Positions 9,289-9,950 of a stretch of DNA of 9,950 nt are shown here, piece by piece. Made by a program: the position numbers and the translations under genes. A model generated the notes under the pieces. That model was not told where the DNA came from. It ran no database searches and saw only the letters and a list, made by a program, of their open reading frames with translations. Within the stretch, counting starts at the first letter, position 1; every line of letters begins with the position of its first letter. This DNA is from JBJTIF01 sp046094825 (GTDB lineage Bacteria; Actinomycetota; UBA4738; HRBIN12): contig JBJTIF010000106.1 of NCBI GenBank assembly GCA_046094825.1, forward strand, positions 1-9,950, in the 5' to 3' direction.

Positions 9289-9711
9289 ATGAACGCGAGG
9301 AGCGCCGCGCGGGTGTCAGCCACGGTCCTCGGCGTCGCCACGCTCTTCCAGATCGCCGTCGCGCTCGGCGCGCCGTTCGGGCGGTTCACGCAGGGCGGGC
9401 AGGTGGAAGGTGCGCTCTCCTCGACGGGCCGGACGTTGGCGGTGCTCTCGGCGTTCCTGCTCGCAGGGATGGCCTCGACGACCCTCGCGCTCGTCGGTGA
9501 GGGGCCCCTGCGGGCCCTCCCGCGGCGCGCGATCCGGACGATCGGGTGGCTCGTCGTGGCCTACTCCGCCGCTGGGACGGCGGTGAACCTCGCGTCCCCC
9601 TCCGTGCTCGAGCGACCCTGGGCGATCGCGACCCTGATCGTCCTCGCGGGTACGCTCCGAGCCCTGCGGGCGACCGCTTCCGACCGTCCGACTTCCGACC
9701 GTCCGACCTAG
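9289..9711 (+). CDS. Unrecognised small membrane protein with four predicted helices
   Basis: I cannot place this 140-residue product in a named family. It shows four hydrophobic segments at about residues 10-30, 47-69, 82-104 and 108-127, with short loops. The first loop carries ALGAPFGRFTQGGQVEG, reminiscent of a GAPWG-(aromatic)-GGxxxGxL motif I recall from other uncharacterised small bacterial membrane proteins. The C-terminus is a perfect doubling of SDRPT. ATG 9289 starts 14 bases after the tRNA; GAGG at 9277-9280 is a possible ribosome binding site with 8-base spacing, so it may be read through from the tRNA promoter. The codon use is as GC-rich as its neighbours, which argues for a real gene. 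The PPOX gene begins 14 bases after its stop, suggesting one transcript. Confidence 0.72.
   Translation: MNARSAARVSATVLGVATLFQIAVALGAPFGRFTQGGQVEGALSSTGRTLAVLSAFLLAGMASTTLALVGEGPLRALPRRAIRTIGWLVVAYSAAGTAVNLASPSVLERPWAIATLIVLAGTLRALRATASDRPTSDRPT
9678..9707. repeat. Perfect 15-bp tandem duplication at the end of the membrane-protein gene
   Basis: TTCCGACCGTCCGAC occurs twice back to back (9678-9692 and 9693-9707). The unit is a multiple of three and encodes SDRPT-SDRPT just before the stop, so it keeps the frame. Such a repeat can gain or lose units by slippage. Confidence 0.9.
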
Positions 9712-9725
9712 ACCGAGGAGCGGTG

Positions 9726-9950
9726 GTGTCCACGAACTTCGAGACCCTGGCCGCGAGCCGCTACGTGTCGCTCACGACGTTCCGGCGGGACGGCACGCCG
9801 GTGTCGACGCCCGTGTGGGTCACGCGCGACGGCGACGCGCTCGTCGTCGTGACCGGCGCGGACTCCGGGAAGGTCCGCCGGATCCGCGCGAACGCGTCGG
9901 TGACGCTCGCGCCGTGCGACGTGCGAGGCCGCGTGCACGGGGAGGCGGTC
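9726..9950 (+). CDS. PPOX-class (probably F420-dependent) oxidoreductase, cut at the right edge
   Basis: The 75 visible residues match the N-terminal half of the pyridoxamine-phosphate-oxidase-like split-barrel family, in the branch often annotated as PPOX class F420-dependent enzyme: SRYVSLTTFRRDGTPVSTPV, VTRDGDALVVVTGADSGKVRR, and SVTLAPCDVRGRVHGE. These small cytosolic enzymes bind flavin or deazaflavin F420 at a dimer interface and reduce varied substrates; the substrate here cannot be told. GTG 9726 has GAGGAG (9715-9720) five bases upstream; GTG 9723 is in frame but too close to it. The remaining part, about half of the protein, lies beyond the window. F420 use fits an actinobacterial host. 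Confidence 0.85.
   Translation, partial: MSTNFETLAASRYVSLTTFRRDGTPVSTPVWVTRDGDALVVVTGADSGKVRRIRANASVTLAPCDVRGRVHGEAV

Noticed and set aside
9051..9389. Minus-strand open frame across the tRNA
   Set aside because: It crosses a well-folded tRNA gene and parts of two + strand genes, with no domain signal.

Overview
The window is a GC-rich segment from next to a bacterial replication origin. All recognised genes lie on the + strand, in the order dnaA, dnaN, recF, dciA (DUF721), gyrB, gyrA, DUF3566 membrane gene, tRNA-Ile(GAT), unknown membrane gene, F420-type PPOX flavin/deazaflavin oxidoreductase (cut by the right edge). This order, the DUF3566 gene directly after gyrA, the ASHGE-type RecF signature, the GTG/TTG starts and the F420-linked enzyme point to Actinomycetota. 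It is not a close match to the well-known genera, and a deep lineage (Thermoleophilia or Acidimicrobiia-like) is a guess from protein wording only.

Layout. 1-324 is an imperfect giant inverted repeat: bases 1-144 are a reverse-complement copy (133 of 144 bases match) of bases 181-324, which lie in the start of the DnaA AAA+ domain. The upstream part of dnaA, including domain I, is therefore absent or scrambled here. 146-1243 is the rest of dnaA. 1244-1451 is a gene-free stretch with degenerate DnaA-box-like sites and three GGACAGG repeats, the best oriC candidate in the window. 1452-2552 is dnaN. 2566-3655 is recF with a frameshift near 3545; it overlaps dciA (3655-4020) by one base. 4021-4147 holds an extended -10 promoter inside a palindrome and the leader of gyrB. 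gyrB (4148-6172) and gyrA (6165-8684) overlap by 8 bases. The DUF3566 gene (8722-9126) follows, then a tRNA promoter, tRNA-Ile (9200-9274), a four-helix membrane protein (9289-9711) and the PPOX gene (from 9726).

Function. DnaA opens the origin, DciA is thought to help load the DnaB helicase, DnaN is the polymerase sliding clamp, RecF acts in gap repair and fork protection, and GyrB/GyrA form the gyrase that removes positive supercoils ahead of the forks. The window is thus a replication-initiation and topology cluster followed by unrelated housekeeping genes.

Main points for a second look: the inverted dnaA copy at the left edge (rearrangement, decayed duplicate or chimeric assembly), the recF frameshift that makes recF and dciA look like one ORF, the palindrome around the gyrB -10, the histone-tail-like Lys/Ala/Pro start of GyrB, and Leu at the GyrA quinolone position normally held by Ser. 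I see no clear previously undescribed system, CRISPR array or insertion sequence.
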